A stretch of DNA of 6,928 bases from Candidatus Puniceispirillum sp. (GTDB taxonomy: Bacteria; Pseudomonadota; Alphaproteobacteria; Puniceispirillales; Puniceispirillaceae). The DNA is taken from the NCBI GenBank assembly GCA_018668795.1, contig JABJBD010000034.1, forward strand, positions 1 through 6,928, given 5' to 3'. Positions 6,124 through 6,928 of the stretch are shown piece by piece. A program made the translations under genes and the position numbers. The notes below the pieces were generated by a model. It did not search any database and had not been told where the DNA came from. It saw only the letters and a list, made by a program, of their open reading frames with translations. Position 1 is the stretch's first letter. Each line of letters opens with the position of its first letter.

Positions 6124-6928
6124 CTTCCCATCCCTTTTGTATCTTGGCCGAACCGCGAACGATCAAGGCACCATCCAGTTCAACATTACGCAACTTGCTG
6201 TTTCCATGCTCGATCCGCGCCATCAATATGGCAATCGTCTCGCTGACCATTTTATTTACCGGTTGCCGCACCGTTGTCAGATTATAACTTGTCCAGCTGG
6301 CAAGCTGCACATCGTCATAACCAACGACCGACACATCATCAGGCACTAAAAACCCCATTTCAAAGCGCAGAACATCCATAACCGCAAATGCCATATGATC
6401 GTTGGCAACGAATACGGCATCAGGGATCACACGCTGACTGAACATGTCACGGGCGGCAATACGGGCTTCTTCCAGAACAAAATTACCGCATCCGCGTGCA
6501 AACAGGCTTTGTCCTGCGTCTGCCAAGCCCTTGATAAATCCGGCTTCACGTTCATGCTGGGTCGATGCACCATCCCACCCAGCGATATAGCCTATACGCT
6601 GATGTCCACCTGCAATCAGAAACTGAGCCAGTTTCTGCCCGCCAGACATATTGTTTGATGTAACAGAACTAAAGCCCAGATCGCTTTGCCGACGGTTAAA
6701 CAGCACCACGGGAATGCCGGCCTCGTCACAGCGTTTGGCCAGACTTGAAGACATGGCAACCGACGCCATGATGACGCCATCGACTTGATAATCCAGAATC
6801 TCTTCCAGCACCTGATCTATATTGCCAGCTGTTTTGGACGCCATGAAAACAAGCACATGATAACCTTGTTCCTGCAAGCACATAGACAGCCGTTCCAGCG
6901 CTTCGGGATAGAACTGGTTATCAAGATA
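6110..6928 (-). CDS. LacI-family transcriptional regulator, N-terminus outside window
   Basis: The reading frame is open to the right edge, giving 272 visible residues; the N-terminal helix-turn-helix is beyond the window. What remains is the periplasmic-binding-protein-like effector domain: the window opens on LDNQFYPEALERL, the typical first helix after the linker. It continues with VDGVIMAS, IPVVLFNRRQSD, a TSNNMSGG segment, VFVANDHMAFAVMDVLR, and the classic DDVSVVGYDDV followed by LTTVRQP near the end. LacI-type proteins bind palindromic operators and are usually released by a small-molecule ligand, often a sugar or sugar acid. It is the first visible gene of the operon and overlaps the next gene by 14 bp, so it most likely controls its own transcript in response to the pathway substrate. 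An internal ATG at 6881-6883 is not the true start, since family homology continues upstream of it. Confidence 0.92.
   Translation of the reverse strand, partial: YLDNQFYPEALERLSMCLQEQGYHVLVFMASKTAGNIDQVLEEILDYQVDGVIMASVAMSSSLAKRCDEAGIPVVLFNRRQSDLGFSSVTSNNMSGGQKLAQFLIAGGHQRIGYIAGWDGASTQHEREAGFIKGLADAGQSLFARGCGNFVLEEARIAARDMFSQRVIPDAVFVANDHMAFAVMDVLRFEMGFLVPDDVSVVGYDDVQLASWTSYNLTTVRQPVNKMVSETIAILMARIEHGNSKLRNVELDGALIVRGSAKIQKGWEDEGV

Noticed and set aside
1..6928. CRISPR arrays, transposases, phage genes or toxin-antitoxin pairs
   Set aside because: I found no regularly spaced repeats, no mobile-element protein and no small paired genes; all long frames fit metabolic or regulatory families.

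Overview
The window looks like a piece of bacterial chromosome, most likely from an alphaproteobacterium, possibly a marine SAR116-type lineage. That placement rests on the feel of the protein families and moderate-GC coding bias. There is no rRNA or other phylogenetic marker here, so it is tentative.

Layout. Positions 1-441 hold no convincing gene. The stretch is AT-rich at its left end and carries an 11-bp direct repeat, small palindromes, a sequence resembling the degenerate 3' half of a tRNA (about 311-345), and an inverted repeat just before the first gene. A forward gene at 442-1515 encodes a tartrate/D-malate dehydrogenase of the beta-decarboxylating dehydrogenase family. All remaining genes, 1552-6928, lie on the minus strand and face it across a 36-bp gap.

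Read in the direction of transcription (right to left), the minus-strand run is: a LacI-family regulator cut by the window end; a protein with two SnoaL/NTF2-like domains; a two-domain cupin; a stand-alone zinc methyltransferase core of the MetE type; an alpha/beta hydrolase; and an RraA-type aldolase-like protein. Gaps are 30, 37 and 21 bp, and two junctions overlap (14 bp and 4 bp). This is almost certainly one operon with its regulator first. The regulator's HTH domain and the operon promoter lie beyond position 6928.

How they may work together (inference). The set looks like a regulated catabolic operon for a small organic compound that I cannot identify. The hydrolase could open an ester or lactone. 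The MetE-like protein could transfer a methyl or alkyl group to or from a thiol. The cupin and SnoaL-like proteins could carry out isomerisation, hydration or ring chemistry. The RraA-like aldolase/decarboxylase would release pyruvate or a similar C3 unit. The neighbouring dehydrogenase also yields central intermediates from C4 hydroxyacids. The enzyme families are recognisable, but the pathway as a whole is not one I can name.
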